This document shows, piece by piece, positions 1 through 12,800 of a stretch of 64,000 bases of DNA; position 1 is the stretch's first letter, and the number at the start of each line of letters is the position of its first letter. This DNA comes from Phytoseiulus persimilis. Its lineage: Eukaryota; Arthropoda; Arachnida; Mesostigmata; Phytoseiidae. The stretch lies in assembly GCA_037576195.1 (NCBI GenBank), contig CM075101.1, positions 5,580,001 to 5,644,000 on the forward strand, read 5' to 3'. The notes beneath the pieces are model-generated. The model did not search any database, was not told the DNA's origin, and saw nothing but the letters and a program-made list of their open reading frames with translations. The translations under genes were made by a program, and so were the position numbers.

Positions 1-1215
1 TGGACTCTTGTTTGTCGATCTAGCGTCGTTGTGGGAGCACTTCACGCATTCAGTCACTTCCTCCTCGAATTATATGATGTGCTGCACACAGATCGGATGG
101 CAACTACTCCAACCGAGCTGCCAAGAACCAGGCTAGGCCGTGAGGGGACACGCAAGCAGCGCGATACTGGAGCCACGAACGGAGGCACGCGCTCCTGCAT
201 ATTTTCGTTTGTGCGTACATCCACGGAATCGTGCCACTGCACGTCTGAGACAAACAGGCATCGTCGAGCTGTTGTGGAGGGGCATCGATATCGGCGGGCA
301 ACTGCGAGGCGGAACAAACACCGGGCCATAACGAAATAAAAGTCTCATTTCCCTACTGTGCTTCAAACTCTGCCCCCTCCCCAAAGCTGTGCACAGTTGG
401 ACCGGCGGAAAAAATGGCAACGAGACAATCGTTTCGGAGGGACTCCCGGGTAACGATGCGACGTCGGCCGCCGACCAAGGGCACGAGCATACCCGGCGGC
501 TGCGGTCTTTTTCTCGCGAGCACGCCAGACGAAAACAAAACGAGCCGAACTATGGGACGCAAAACCGATCTCGTTCCCGAGCCCAATCTTCTACCGCTGA
601 ACTCTGCTGCTGCTGCTGCCGGTATGTTCATTAAGAGCCTGTGTGGAGGCAACACTGCGCTCGACATAAAGATGATCGCGTATTTTCCGTACGGACCAGT
701 GAGCAATGCGAGGAGCATCGAACCAAGTGGTGGGAAGAACGCTCGCACCGCGTGCATTCGCCCACCGCCAACGCGCGCCATCGGCAACGGGCTCGGCAGC
801 AGAAAGGAAAAACTTTCCCAAAAACTTTATAATCGGATTTTCGAGTCTGATGGTGGCACAGCACCCGCCACTGGGTGCTCTGTTATTATACTTGGGTCTC
901 TCTATCAAGGTTCCCATCGAGTCCGTTCGCTCGTTATCTCTGCCACGGCCGCAACAATTCAACTCATCGATTCCTCCTAATTCTTTCGAGAGTTCACGCT
1001 CCGAACGGATGCGACAACGAGTCGCGATTCGGTTGAGCGTCTGCGTTGCAGCAGTCTTCGACAGTTGACGACCCCGCTCCAGCAGCATCAACGAGTTCCT
1101 CTCGGCACGATGCGATCCCAGTCCAGATCAGGAGAACCGTAGCTCAAGTCGCGGACCGGCCCCGTCCTAGGGTGCGAACCCCGGGACTAGTAGTTCGGGG
1201 GTCACGATCACACGC

Positions 1216-2004
1216 TCAAGCTGTTAGCAGTGCACGTTCGATAAGGGAATATCGGGGCGAAATGCACTTCTTTCTGTTATCGAGATGCAACTTCGGAACC
1301 GACAGAGAGGAATGCTCAGGCCACTCTCGCTGATTGTGCGTGCTTGGGATATCCACCTGCTCGAACTCGGGGCGCGGACTCCGCGAGGAGTTGGACGTAT
1401 TAATCGCCGCGATATAGACAATATCGATCAAGTTCCGATTCGATTCGGGGGCTGACCCGACCGAGATACTCCTCTCTTTCGAACGGAGATACTCCCCTAC
1501 CGTCCTCACGGGAGACCCAACGACCAGCCACCGGGCGAATCCCCAAACGCTTACAGCGTTTGGGGCACAGCACTTTGAGATCGGGCCAATCTGGCTGTCG
1601 CTCCGAGCCTTTCCGTTCTCATCCTTTTTTGGGACTCGATGGTCCCGGCTCCGAGAATCGAGGAGATGACACAGTGTTGCGGCGTTACTCCCTCCCGAGC
1701 CCATTCGTCGAACAGAAATTTCGGCACGCAAACATCTCATTCCGTCCACCAAACGTTTCATCAGCCGCACGGCCGATAATTCGTCCGTTTCCAGCGACGG
1801 AAAGCCTCCGTACGTTCGTCGGACGAAAGCAAACGAGCGATCCGAGCGGGGAATGAATCCAAGAGGAACGTTTACGCGGACGTGCTTGGTTGAAGCGCAG
1901 GCGTTCGGGCTCAAACACTCGGAGAAAATGAGCCCGATCTGCGTAGATCTGTCCTTTCGAATCTCAATCAATGCGCAGATGTCGGTGGCCACGGCGGTGT
2001 TCAC
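1216..2004 (-). CDS. Long unrecognised open frame (262 codons)
   Basis: I do not recognise this protein. The frame is open for 262 codons, longer than expected by chance in about 64 kb of balanced composition, so it may be an exon or the antisense of one. It has no ATG near the start of the open stretch; the first codon counted is GTG, so a true gene would need an upstream exon. No transmembrane run, zinc finger or low-complexity tract stands out. The opposite strand is also partly open here (1560-1856 and 1853-2149, plus), so the strand is uncertain. Confidence 0.2.
   Translation of the reverse strand: MNTAVATDICALIEIRKDRSTQIGLIFSECLSPNACASTKHVRVNVPLGFIPRSDRSFAFVRRTYGGFPSLETDELSAVRLMKRLVDGMRCLRAEISVRRMGSGGSNAATLCHLLDSRSRDHRVPKKDENGKARSDSQIGPISKCCAPNAVSVWGFARWLVVGSPVRTVGEYLRSKERSISVGSAPESNRNLIDIVYIAAINTSNSSRSPRPEFEQVDIPSTHNQREWPEHSSLSVPKLHLDNRKKCISPRYSLIERALLTA
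1541..1565. repeat. Perfect 10-bp inverted repeat with 5-nt loop
   Basis: CCCCAAACGC is followed by TTACA and then GCGTTTGGGG, a perfect 10-bp stem. The loop and stem do not match a histone 3' stem-loop, and the arms are too short for a microRNA precursor. It lies inside the unrecognised minus-strand open frame. Confidence 0.7.
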
Positions 2005-4904
2005 GAAAGTGAACTTCGAACAGAAGTGTTTCCAACCGCCAGCTCAGCGGCCGGTCAACACGCCACGAAGTACGGCGTTTGATCTCAAGGCGCCGCCGCC
2101 GCAGCCACTCTCAGGTGGCCGGCGGGGAGCCATTGTCATCGCGGAATGAAATTACGATTGAGATAAGAAGCCAGTGGCGAGCCAGGGAACTGATTGCAGG
2201 GGAAGAAAGGGAGAAATCTGGCGCGAGTGAAGCCACCATTGCGGTCTCCGCCGCCACCGAGTCCGCTGCGCGCGCCCACGTTTTATCTGGAAGAGAGTTT
2301 GTTTCCGAGTCGCCTCATCGCGACACTCCTCTTTCAGCACGCATCTTCCCATCCGGCGTCTTTTGTTCACTGAGCATCTACAAACGAACTCGCCCGCGGA
2401 TCCCCCGCGGTGTCATACTTCTCGGTTTTCCAAACGTGCGACACGCCGCCTTGAGCTGCGAACTTTGCTTCGGGAGACCGTCGTCGCGGGCTCTCGGCTT
2501 CGCAAACGTGAAAAACGAAAAGCGGGGGAGCTGAACACGATACAAAAATCCTCATTTCCGTTTGCTCGCTCGTTCGTTCGTTTGTTTGTTTGCCGACAGC
2601 TTGCCCACGACTCCTTCAGCCGGGGCAAGTCAGAACCGCCGAAGAGGAAGCTCAGGAGCAAAGGGCTCCGCGTTCGGATGACTGAAGAAGTGGCTGACTG
2701 AGTGAGAAGTCTACCGGAGAAGTCACACACACAGACACCACACGACAACAGAAAATAGAGACGAAACTGCCGCCGCCGAAGCTTCTCAGAGCAAAACCAG
2801 CTGAAGACAATTGGAGGCCCTATCCACGGGACAGGTGCTGGCTGGTTGGTTTGCTGGATGGCTGCTTGAATGCCTGGCTGGCTCGTTTCGATGATGATGA
2901 AGCCGCAGCAGTCCGTCCGTGATACCTGCGGATGTGTTCCACCGTACCATCCACGAACGCTGGACTCATCCTGATGCTGCTGTTGCGTAGGTTCCTGACA
3001 CGCCGTATAGGAACGCCTACGAACGCCGTGTACGTTTTACCTTCCGTAATAATCGTAGTCGTTGTTCCTCATCATGAGAAAGAGAATTCATCCCCGCATG
3101 CGAGCAAACATACTTGTCGGCACGATTCGCTAAGATGCACCGTCCATGTACAAAAACAAATCAGAGCCACGATTTCTGTGCTGGAGTTTGAGTCGCAAAC
3201 ATCCATCGAGAGGCGATTCGATGTTTGACAATGATTCGGCACGAATCGATCAGGCCGGATCCGTATTGCTTCGCGGTACACGAGTACTCGGACGACTTCG
3301 ATGAATTCAATTCCATCGGAGAACTTTCACTCGACTCCGCCCTTGCGTCCTGCACAATAGCAGGAGAACGGCGCTGGCTCTAAGGAGTCCGTACCCGATG
3401 ATGTATGTAGATTCAGTTACGAGCGAGTCATACGTTTTCGCGGAGAACTATCCCCGATCAGCACGAGCGATGATAGGTCTTTCAATCCTTGCTCGGAGTG
3501 AACTGCCCTCGGAGCTCGAGTCAGATGGATGCTGCGGTGTCTGAGATGGGACCCGGGGCGTTGGGAAGGGTGCAGGTGGCGGCAACGGTTTTGAGGGTAA
3601 CTGACTTGGGGCGATGAGGCGGAACTTGAATTATTGGCCACTTCGACGGGAAAAGAAGGAAAGTAGGGAGAAGCACGTACGAGAACATCTTCTCAAAGGC
3701 TGCCGGGTCAGGAGCCAGCTCCCCTCGGGCCGTGGCCCCGTACCGCTCCGAATTTCAGGGAGTGGCCCTGGTTTCCAGTTTGCTACCGGTTTCAGGGGAG
3801 TTTTACTTGAACTCCGCTATGAACTTCGGTCGCCGGAAGCTCGCTCGCAAAGCAGAGAAGTCCACAACGAGATGCCTTGGAGCAAAAACTTTAGCTTGCC
3901 GCAGCTTCGCAACAATTGAGCCCAAGTTCCCTATGGACGCGCCGTTGACGACGGCGCTGACCGTCAACAACGCTCGGACGCGTTGACCACGCCTCACGGC
4001 TGAGCGGCTGGACGAACGCAGCCCTGACGAAAGTAACTCGAAACGACGCCACCGAATTTACGCGACGATCCGAAGAACGTCGACGCGACGCTTCTGAGCT
4101 GTTGTCACCTGCGTAAAGTGGCGTCAAGCGCCGCGGTCCTCCGAGCGAAAACCGCGGCACTACAGAACGGCACCGTAGAACTCGGCGTAGAGAGTGCGCC
4201 CTCGTATATTTGAACCGGGTCAGCGCGCCAACTCCGTTCGAACCTCCACGGCTCCGTATCCTTCCGGAGTTGCTCGCAAGATCGACTCCAGGCGCGAGTT
4301 CGGACGCCGCGGAAACTTGTCGTGACTTTCTGCACACGCTCACACAAACGGCAACACTCACAGTGGTGGCACTCCCGATCGGCTTCGGCAGACAGTACAG
4401 AAGTTTTACCTAGTTTCATTTCGGCTGCGACTCGTCGTTCAGGAGCGCAAGGAGCCCAGCGCACAACACTGACACTTACCTCTAGCGCTGTTGAGACACT
4501 GCATAGAAAAGTTTGACAGACAAAGAGACCGTACTTAGGAGGGTGGTTTCATAAAGGTGTGGATCACTAGGAAGGCACCTGGTTACCTGTGTAAGGAGGC
4601 CCCGGCGATGGTGGCCGGGTTTCCATCGGCGACCCTTTCTCGGGCCCCGGAGGAGAAGGGACCCAATGCGCCACCAGCTCGCGGATCGGCTCTGACGTCA
4701 GAGTGAACTTCTGCTTTATTTTAGTTTTCGCGCGGCGGCGGCTCGCACCAGCCCCATTTCGGTTTGGGATTCGACCCGCTGACGGACGTACGGTACGAGT
4801 GCTCTCGAGACGGGCCGACATAACGAGCCCGCGTTAAGCTCGATCGGCCGAGGTCGGAGCCCACACGGCATTGACGTTCGACAGTGGCAGAAACCTAGTT
4901 GGAG

Positions 4905-4915
4905 CCAAGATGGCG
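4905..4915 (+). promoter_or_regulatory. YY1/Pho-type element CCAAGATGGCG
   Basis: An exact 11-mer CCAAGATGGCG, containing the AAGATGGCG core bound by YY1 (Pleiohomeotic in flies). The same 11-mer occurs inverted at 32039-32049, upstream of the TCF20-like gene, and at 55565-55575. In animal promoters this element often sits just downstream of the transcription start and may include the start ATG. The ATG inside this copy opens only 18 codons before a stop, so any gene here would need splicing that I cannot see. Confidence 0.35.
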
Positions 4916-5872
4916 AAGCCATCCGAAGGCGGGACTTCGATGTGCTTGGAGCCACCGTGCTCTTAGCTCACCTGGACCACCTGAGCAACGTTTCTGAACA
5001 GTTGAGGGCGAAATCCCTTTCTCTCAAAAGAAGACGAACAGTCTCGGAAACGCGCGTTCGCTGACTCATCAACTTCAGTCGAGCGTCAACCGTCTGAGCG
5101 ACCGGCCAGCCGGACGGACGGACGATGGGCTGGTAGAAGGAAAATTTCCCCCGCAAAACCAGTTCGATAATTTCCTTGATGCAGATGGAAGCAACTCCAG
5201 CGGAGAGGGATCTGATTGGAGGAGGGGAGAGGGTGGTTTTCGGAGGGGACACTTTTTGCGGAGATTCGAGAGGGATATCTCGTACGCGATTCGTACATCC
5301 GAGGTCTTCGGAGCCGTTTCAGCGGAGTCAGCTCCCCACGCTTGGCAGCGTCGAACGCGTGCAGCTCCATCGTTCACTTCAATTACAAGTCTCAAGGACA
5401 ACGAGCAGAAATTGCTCCATGACACGATAGACTCGCAGTGAAGTAGACCGCTCGGCCATCATCGGACTTTTTCGCAGCGATTTTATTCCAGCGCCTGTGA
5501 CGAAATATTCCAAAAGCGTTGAATGAGTTTCGAGGTGGCGACTCCGAGCGAGCTGCCCCGTAAATCGGAACGGAACGATGAGTTTCATGCGGTCGTGTGT
5601 CTCTGGAACGATTTCTGTGGGTTCAAAGCTCAGAGTCTCCGATCGTCCGAGCACTGCGCGCACGAGATCTCACTCACAAGCGCGGGCGAACAAAGTAGGA
5701 GGATGATGGCCTTTCGTGGGTCAAGCACGGACCTACAGAGCTCCGGCAATAGCGCTCCTCAAGGGAACAATAATCAATAACAGGAATTCATTCACACTTC
5801 TGGCGATGTTTATCGGGAAGTTTCCATGTGCTGCATGACGCTTGCATTGGACACTTCCCGAATCCAAATGCC

Positions 5873-5890
5873 CTCTCTCTCTCTCTCTCT
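5873..5890. repeat. (CT)n microsatellite
   Basis: Nine uninterrupted CT units in non-coding sequence. Confidence 0.95.
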
Positions 5891-7942
5891 GTCGTTCTCT
5901 CCAGCGATGCCCTATCACGACCGTTACTGATACAATGTCAGTGTTGTGCAGCTGGCACGCACTCATGAGTTCTCGAGGCGAAAAATGCGAGAATACAGGA
6001 GCAGAAATGTTTGGCGATCAAAAGACAGGATCAGCTCGCTGACGTAGGATCGACGCTGAGCGAATTCTTGGGGCCAGCTCCCATCGTCTCCATCCGCCCC
6101 GGTCTCAGTCCCTACCGAGGTTCGAGGCGCCGACAGTTTTCAATGTGCGAAGGGGCAATCAATTATTCAACGACCACCGTCGCAATCCGTCTCTGTGGTC
6201 GCCCGAAGCAACAGCGATGGTGAAAGTTCCATACAGTGTCGATAGAGAATACCGCTGACAGAGCACGTATCGTCACGGCAGTATTCCCACTGAGCTCAGC
6301 TTCCCTAGTGGGGAATGAGCCAATGGCAGTCGCCGCCACCACCTCGCCGGACAACGAGTCCGGCTTGCGCCTCGAGTGACACAAAATGATCCGTGCACTG
6401 AAATACTCTGAAAAATTCAACTGCGCGGAGTTCTGAAGGATCATCGTTGGGAAACACCGAAGTGAGCTCCCCGTCAGATCATCGAGAGCAAACATTGCCT
6501 CTCGAAGGTTGGACCGACGCGAGAACACGTGTAGTATGACATTTGAAAGCTGCAACAGCTGTTCTTGTAACAAACACCACACCTACGTCCGTGCTCCCGT
6601 CCGTTTGAGCAACCGTTGCCTTCATACTCCTCACCTTCATACAGGTTGAGGTAGTCGCTCTGGTGGAACTTCGTTCCAGTGGAATGTTTTTGCTGCCACT
6701 TTCCAGCCGATGCGGTGATTCCTCTGAATAGAGCTGACGATAAAGATCGCCGTATGAAGAATCTTCTGCACTACGATTCGGAAGACTCACGTTAACGAAT
6801 TTCGATTCGAGATACTCGATCAATTCACGATCGAGCGGATTATTCACTGAGCCTCGTGTGTCATAATTCAGATATCTGGGTTGGAAAATTCTGACTTGCT
6901 ATCCATTTAAAAACCTTGGGACGTTCCAAACAGTGAGCCACCGGTTCGAAGATAGTGTAGGAAATTGTATATCCTGAGGACAGGGAGAGTGGATAAAATA
7001 TCATGGTCCTCCAGTTGATAAAACTCTGGTCTGCTGTTCTGAAGAGAGAAACTCCCTTGTTGGCCGGCAAGGCCCGTTGGTTGCTCGGCTGTGCGGTCGC
7101 TCGTTCTTTTCGGGGTGTGTCAGCTCCAATTTAGATCACAACACAACTCCTCTAAGTTCAGGCCGGACTCCCGTGGCTCTTTTTCTGTTGAGAATGTTTA
7201 GCTACCTGGTTCTGAGGTTCCATTCCGGGAGACGGAGGCGTTCGTCCATTGCTCTGATTGTGGTTCCTCCTGTTTTCAGATTCCAGGACGAAACCCTCTT
7301 TCCAGTCCGAGACGCGATAAGTGCTTATCGAACGCTTCGTGGTCGTCTCATCTCAGGTCCCAGACTCTGTATTCTGGCCGCGAATGGTTTCCGGCGGACA
7401 TTCACATGCCATCCTCGAGATAACATTTCGGATGGGAAGCGGTGGATCTCGCGACTCGAAAAATCGTACAAGGAGCACATTCCGAATTTAGTAGTACATT
7501 TATCCGATTCATAGTATATCCCGCGTCTCGTGAGGACGTTGAAGGTTGAAATCCGATCGAGAACTCTCAACGCTGGCTCAGATCGCCTTTATTGTGTAGA
7601 CATGACCGAATAATAGTTGCGGAACGCAGTAGCATAATAAAATTCATCATTCTTTCGGGATGTCTGCGGCAATCTGCGTTGCGGCTTGTGACTTCAAGTT
7701 CGACGATGAAGTCAACGTTTACATCGACGCCGCTTCGATAACTCGGCACAAAGACAGGCGAACGACAACACTCCCCGTCGGAACATTCTCGTCAGTCATT
7801 CGAAAGATAGACGGGCAGGAGGAACACAAAATCTTCAGCACAGGGGACATCGTTTAGAAGATCAAAGTTCTTTGGGCTTCCCACCGATTCACTCTGAGTG
7901 ATCCAACACGGGCCTTCCCTACATTTGGCGATCATTAACCAA

Positions 7943-9826
7943 TCATGGAATCATGCTGCATTCCTGGATGAGGGTAGTGGTGAGTCTTCTCAAAGAGTTC
8001 AGCCGATCAAGGATGGCTTGGGCTTCTGCAGAGGGGGCTGAGCTGTCAGATGGTCGTGATTGACCGTTATTTATACGGACAGCTGAAGAGTTGGTAGCTT
8101 TTCCTATCCTGCTCTCGAAGTGTAGAACGAGCTCTTTTGCATTTTTCACGAACATCTTGCTCGTACACTTTCTCAAGTACGATAACTCAAATAGGTCCGG
8201 AGCTCCCCATATTCTTGCGACATTGCAACGAGGCAGATAGTTCTTGGACACTCGAGACTGATACATCGCGAATGAACTTACCCCACACTCACTGGTACTG
8301 GCCCATTTTCAACGCAAAAAGTCTCCGCTTTCGAAGGCCTCGACCATCAGAGCGCTCTCGTAGAACGCGATCATTCAGACTCTACGCTGGTAAAAAAATT
8401 GATCCTGGTCTACATGAGCTGGAACAACGGAGCGCTGGTTCCAATCTGAGTCCTCGATATTCTGGAACTGGCATGACTGGCATCTCTGTGGACTCCGTTG
8501 AGCATTATTTATCGCAATCCCGGCAACGAATAACGCGAATGAATCCGCAGCGTTCTCAGAAAAAAAGCTTCAGATGGCTGCGGATTGTTGGCCCACGGGG
8601 TAACTTAATGCAGAGTAGCCAACGAATTTACATTAGGGGAGACGGCCTGGTCAACCTCTGAGGCGGAAGAAGTGCAGAGCAATATCCGAGACTCCGCCAG
8701 ACTTTACGCCATGATCCTGGATGCATGGCCAAGAGTGATTTTGTCATCTACTGATTGACGAGGGGAGTAAAGTACAATAACACACGGCGCAACAACCTTG
8801 CTCGAGCACGGGCGGGCGACCAACCCGAAAACCCCGCAGTAGATTCCAAGGAATCCATCCTTCTGCATGAAGTGCAGAATGGAACGTGGGAGATCACACA
8901 CAAGCCGTACACATCGAACGTACACCACATCACTTCGATGGAGAAGAGCTCCGGGAAAGACTGGGGGCCACGGAGATCACGTGGGGATCTACTGAGAAAT
9001 CGCTCCTGATACAAGAAGATTATAGTTCTGTGATATTACTGCAAAAGCAAGATCTCACACCGATGCTACACGTTCATTTCAAAGCTTTATTCAGTCGAGC
9101 GGCCGTATGTCATGCACAGAGTCTGCTCTGGCGAAGCCTAGCCGTGCTTTCTAGTGTATTCCAATGAGAGAAGCTCAATATATGGCAGGCCCGTTGTGCC
9201 ATGAGGTGCCTGAACGATGCGCTTCATACGCTTGGCGCTCAAGGATAGCAGATTACAGCTGCTTTATGAGCGGAGCAGCGAATCGTGTCATTATCACCCG
9301 CAACACCGGATGATCTGCTGGATTTGGTGAGTTGGCACCTTCGAGTCTTTCAGTAGACGTGGCGAGATCGTATCTCAAGTTGCGGATTCGACAGCTGTAG
9401 TTGAGGAACTTGAGGCTGACGGTTTCGTCCTCGGTGGGAAGTCTTGAATGGCTCACCATATTCTGTGGAGATTTACTTGAGCTTCCTTCGTATCCTCGCT
9501 CGAGGTTTTAACTTTCGGAAACTATCTCTCCCACTGAATCGATACACTCGGTTCTCAAATCTGTCGAGATGTTCTTGGGAACTCGGATTCCTTCCGTGAG
9601 TCTGGGACTCCTCGAGGAAGCTCATTTTCAATCTGGCCATGACACTTAGGAGACGATTCTCCCGAGCAATTACGCCCTGAACTGCCTCGAGCGGCCATCG
9701 TCGGCTCCTGTTGCAATCCAAGGATGTGAGCCGCAAGATCGACTCTCCGGGGATCTCTTGCTGCGGTCCGCTGTCATAGACTATTCTCATGGTCATCAAC
9801 CGGAACAAGCAACGATGGATGCGCAT
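7943..9826 (-). mobile_element. Possible BEL/Pao-like retroelement fragments, scrambled
   Basis: Three minus-strand open pieces look like parts of a BEL/Pao LTR retroelement. At 8266-7943 is a helical frame ending with SAEAQAILDRLNSLRRLT, like the N-terminal coiled part of BEL Gag. At 9459-9253 is a frame with LRYDLATSTERLEG, resembling the middle of Gag. At 9826-9473 is a frame with MRIVYDSG followed by EAVQGVIAR, resembling the aspartic protease, with DSG as the expected active-site motif. Along the minus strand they occur in the wrong order (protease first, Gag N-terminus last), so this is at best a rearranged relic or separate copies. I see no reverse transcriptase and no LTRs. The match is by eye and weak. 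Confidence 0.27.
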
Positions 9827-9859
9827 CCTGGTCTATGGCTAGCTCGGACTCAAAGCGGG

Positions 9860-12800
9860 AGGAAAGGTTGTTTTCCCGACTGGAGACACCACTGCCATGG
9901 TGCATTTCCTCGGGCCTACACGGAAGTTTGAGGGGAGAATTCTAGAACTCGGCGCACCTACGAAGTTCCCCGAAGAATCGTCGCCACAGAGTAAGTGATT
10001 ATGCGTTTCTGAAGGAGCGATTGTTCTCCACTTTCTTTGCACCACGAGGACCGCTCTCCTGGCTGGATCATCGAGAGGGAAGTGAACCATCCAACCAGAG
10101 CGTCGAAAACTTCTCATTCCGTTAGTGATAAACTCGACCAGGCCCTAGCCGGGAATTCCTCCCGAAACCCACGCGTCGCCGGTCCACGCTCTCCAGAAGC
10201 TTCCGGTGCCGCCGATCCCACTTTCTCGAGGAAATCATACTCGAGACAGTCCGCAGGATGCCCACTATCGCTTTCATGAGCTGACAGCGCTCGCTGACCA
10301 CGCCGCTTCTTGATGCTTCTGCCGATGGCTGAAGCTGAGTATCGTTACGAGATGGCCTTGCGCCTATTTGGGTTGGCCGTCCGTCACGCACAGCAACGCT
10401 TGCCGGATTTATTTGAGCGAGGATAGACCGGAGGGGCCTGAATATATTGAACACTCCACTGCGCAGCAAGCTAACTGACTGAGTGCCTGCCTGCCTGGCG
10501 CGTTCGCTCGTTTGCAGGTGCAGCAAATAACCGCGGCCTTCCGCCCTGATGGAGAGGGGAAGACACGAAGCAGCACTCTTCGAGGAAACTAATGACGCAC
10601 ACATTTGTTCCAACAAGAGCACTGGAAGCGAACTCTCGGTCACCTCACCGACAAAGCAGCAGGCATTCGGATTTCGGTCCTGTGACCGCGGAGGCGAGAG
10701 GAACTGGTTGATACATCTGACGGAACCTCAGAACGCCGGGTCCGCTTTCTTCCTCAGCGGAGACGCTCACTTTATCGGTCATCAATCTAATCGAGGAATA
10801 TGATTGCTGACTCTCTCTCCACCGCCAGACCGGAGATTCCACGGGTTCAGCGGAGCTCGCAAGCGCTCGAAAGAGCGCACACACCGATCCAAACATCCGA
10901 TATCACGAGTTGAGTATCGCCAGGAAACACTCCGACGTTGGACGACGTGATATAGCGTGGAGCATATTCTCTCTCGACTTCGCGCGAGAACGGTCAAACC
11001 GTTCAATCGATTCCCGACCCCTGTCTCTCGTTACGACGATGGAGAACCTCGAGGCGGCGGAGGTCGTGCGAAATCCGCTCCGCTTCCGATCTGGACGCGA
11101 ACGGGAAACGGGAATCGCCCAGCTCTCCCCAAAGCCTGCGCTCGCTCGTTTTGAATTGGCTCGGAGCATCAAAGCTCGACCGAGAATGTAGAATTTCGCT
11201 CGAGAAGCTCGAGACGGGCGAGCCGAGAACGATCTAATCCCTGATTTCATATAAGCAGCGAGCGACCACGGCACAGCCTAGCAACGACGGAAGCGTTCCT
11301 CGGAGAAGTGAGGAAAAATCGAGCTTCGATCAATCGAGCGCGAACCCGTCAAAGAATGGCCAGGCGAATATTCTGCGAACGAGGGCCCGCCGCCCGTCCT
11401 GGTGGCGAGACTCTGGTCGTTCGAGGTCGCTTCTACACGAACGCAGAACTTGACTCGACCTAGAGGCCAAGGAACATATTGCCGCCAGGATCTGCAAGAA
11501 GAACCTCTTGTGCTCACTCCCTGGACAAGGCACGACGGGGAGATTTCGGCCTTCGGACAACCCCGACCAGCCCCGTCCGATTTACACGTCCGTATTCTCC
11601 GCCGACGTGGTCGAAAGATTCCCTATGGACTCAGATTCGTTTTCGTTGGGAGGACTGGCTACCCGTATGAGCCCTCACCAGCGATCATCGGCTGCTGACG
11701 CATTGAAATCATCTGAGAGTTTAAGAACGGGAGCATCGGTAGCGCGAACGTGTCTCGTAACCGAAATCGAACGCTTGCATCGCGAGAGGTTCTGACGGCC
11801 AACTTCCCGAGACGTCTGGCGGGGGACATCTGGCCGGGTAATCATCTCCGGCACAACCCCGGATCCGAGACGCCTTGATTCGATAGGGAGAGCTGATGTC
11901 TAGTAGAGAGGGCAAGAACACCAGGAACCGACTCCAGAGAGGAACTCTCGGTTGGGGGTAGACACAAGAAAGTGCGAAGGCGTTATGTTGACAACGTTTC
12001 GGGGAAAAAAAGACGGAGATGATTTTGACGACCATGACCGGACAATGGAGCGCCGTGGACCAGATCGAAGTCCTCTGGAGGCAGGATGCTCATGATGATT
12101 ATTTTTCTCGTGAGTTCCCCAACCATGGATGGGAATTCCTGCGCACATATTCAAAGGATCTCTTCCTCCGCTGGCAGTCGGCTGCAAAGATCCGGCAAGA
12201 AATACTAGAGAGGGGATGAGACCTCGGCGGCTGACTCTTGTGAAGAAAGGTGCGTTGAGGCTGCGCAGCACGACAACGACCAGCTCCCTTGTGAAGTGAG
12301 CAGCAGCAGCCCCTGCTGCTGCTCGTTGGGCTCATGTACGGAGCTGAATAAACAGCAAATCCTACTAAACAGTGAGCGTTGTCGAGTAATTACGTTAGGG
12401 CAGTTTAGTGAACGTCGGAGGATACATATAGTGCGGAAGGGCGTATATCACTAGAGAAGAAACCAGGGCATCGGGAACCCTGCTGTCTCACTCCTGTGTC
12501 TTGCTCTGCGGATCATGGACTTTCGGGCTTTAATCCTGGGAGAGCGCTTTCTCTCAGTTTTTCCCAGCTCTGGCGCTTACAACGGCCATTGTGACGATGA
12601 CCTCGCAGTTCCTCAGCCAAAGCTCTGCCGATGAGTTTTCGAAGATTCCCATCCAGATCTCGGGGTACGCTAAGCATCATTGGTCTATCCCAATCGAAAC
12701 GAAGCGCGAGAAGCTTCCGAAAAGGTTCAGCTCCAACGAAACCCCAGGCGGGTATTTTAAGAGTGTAGAAGGGACGAATCGCTCGATAGGTCCGGATCGT

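Larger units (their letters stand above)
1..7900. other. No confidently identified gene
   Basis: Many open frames exist on both strands but none carries a domain I recognise, and most are of lengths expected by chance. The longest is a separate entry (1216-2004, minus). A minus-strand frame between about 6.9 and 6.5 kb (ending near 6479) reads like an exon, with a charged helical stretch containing NPLDRELIEYLESKF and possible GTGAGT/GTGAGG donors, but I could not connect it to other exons. A plus frame at 7660-7857 (ATG, 65 codons) also has coding-like composition. An AATAAA lies at 335-340, compatible with the 3' end of a plus-strand gene that starts before the window. Confidence 0.5.
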
